Program-made: the position numbers and the translations under genes | Source of the DNA: Bacillota bacterium | GTDB lineage: Bacteria; Bacillota; DTU030 | DNA length: 14,201 bases | Assembly: GCA_012841005.1 (NCBI GenBank) | Contig: DUVO01000241.1 | Coordinates: 1 to 14,201, forward strand | Direction: 5' to 3' | In this document: piece by piece, positions 14,047 to 14,201 of the stretch | Layout of the letters: each line of letters opens with the position of its first letter | Numbering within the stretch: the stretch's first letter is position 1 | Notes under the pieces: generated by a model | Told to the model about the DNA's origin: nothing | Seen by the model: the letters and a program-made list of their open reading frames with translations, nothing else | Databases searched by the model: none

Positions 14047-14113
14047 AGCCCTGCATATCCTTGGAGGTTTAGCCGGTTTCCCCAAATTTATAAAATAATC
14101 GAAGAGGGATTTG

Positions 14114-14147
14114 AAGCCCTGGAGATGCTGGTTCCGGGGCTTTTAAT
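14114..14147 (+). terminator. Rho-independent terminator of the Cys-rich gene
   Basis: AAGCCCTGGA (14114-14123) pairs with TTCCGGGGCTT (14132-14142, one G-U pair), followed by TTTTAATT. It is 67 bases after the stop codon. Confidence 0.75.
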
Positions 14148-14201
14148 TGTGCCGGTAAGGCTTTCCCTTTATCAGATATCATGAGCAATGGCCTCGGTCC
14201 G

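Noticed and set aside
1..14201. CRISPR array, tRNA, rRNA, insertion sequence or prophage
   Set aside because: No regularly spaced repeats, no tRNA-like cloverleaf noticed, and no transposase, integrase or phage motifs in any frame.

Overview
The window looks like chromosomal DNA of an anaerobic, endospore-forming, Gram-positive Firmicute (class Clostridia, of the Moorella/Peptococcaceae/Thermoanaerobacterales kind). The evidence is the spore coat operon cotJA-cotJB-cotJC, a SpoVK-type sporulation ATPase, LexA boxes of the Bacillus/Clostridium type next to lexA and a yneA-like gene, purine-rich Shine-Dalgarno sites with frequent GTG/TTG starts, and an oxygen-sensitive-type activase of the 2-hydroxyacyl-CoA dehydratase family. 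The order spoVK - hflX - ynbB (Met gamma-lyase family) matches the conserved Bacillus order spoVK-ynbA-ynbB. Genus is not assigned.

Layout. Positions 1-1536 hold two decayed genes: the 3' part of a VanC/VanG-like D-Ala-D-X ligase with a stop and a frameshift, and a class I methyltransferase with a stop and a frameshift. After a strong terminator comes a tightly overlapping operon (1743-4111): spoVK, a small Era/TrmE-like GTPase, a membrane protein carrying a duplicated DDxLD motif, and a small anchored protein with a CxxC. Next is a messy stretch (4112-4780) with a FIVAR-like repeat remnant, a perfect 28-bp palindrome, and two copies of a promoter-like segment. Then come hflX and ynbB (4780-7375).

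Positions 7376-7606 hold a possible attenuator leader that ends in a terminator. It is followed by a three-gene operon (7607-10628) encoding two paralogous Cys-bearing DUF2229/COG3580-COG3581-type proteins and their ASKHA ATPase activator: a split system related to 2-hydroxyglutaryl-CoA dehydratase and other double-cubane or ATP-gated iron-sulfur enzymes, with unknown substrate. A terminator separates it from cotJABC (10788-11798). A long imperfect hairpin follows, then a typA/bipA relic in which roughly 470 internal codons are missing.

The right end is an SOS module: lexA on the minus strand and a divergent yneA-like LysM membrane protein on the plus strand. Two LexA boxes lie between them, one filling the spacer of a near-consensus sigma-A promoter. 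A small Cys-rich protein with its own promoter and terminator closes the window.

Taken together, the intact genes concern sporulation, ribosome and stress GTPases, DNA-damage control and an anaerobic iron-sulfur redox system. The broken genes (resistance-type ligase, methyltransferase, second typA) look like accessory or duplicated genes being lost. No tRNA, rRNA, CRISPR array, transposase or phage gene was seen.
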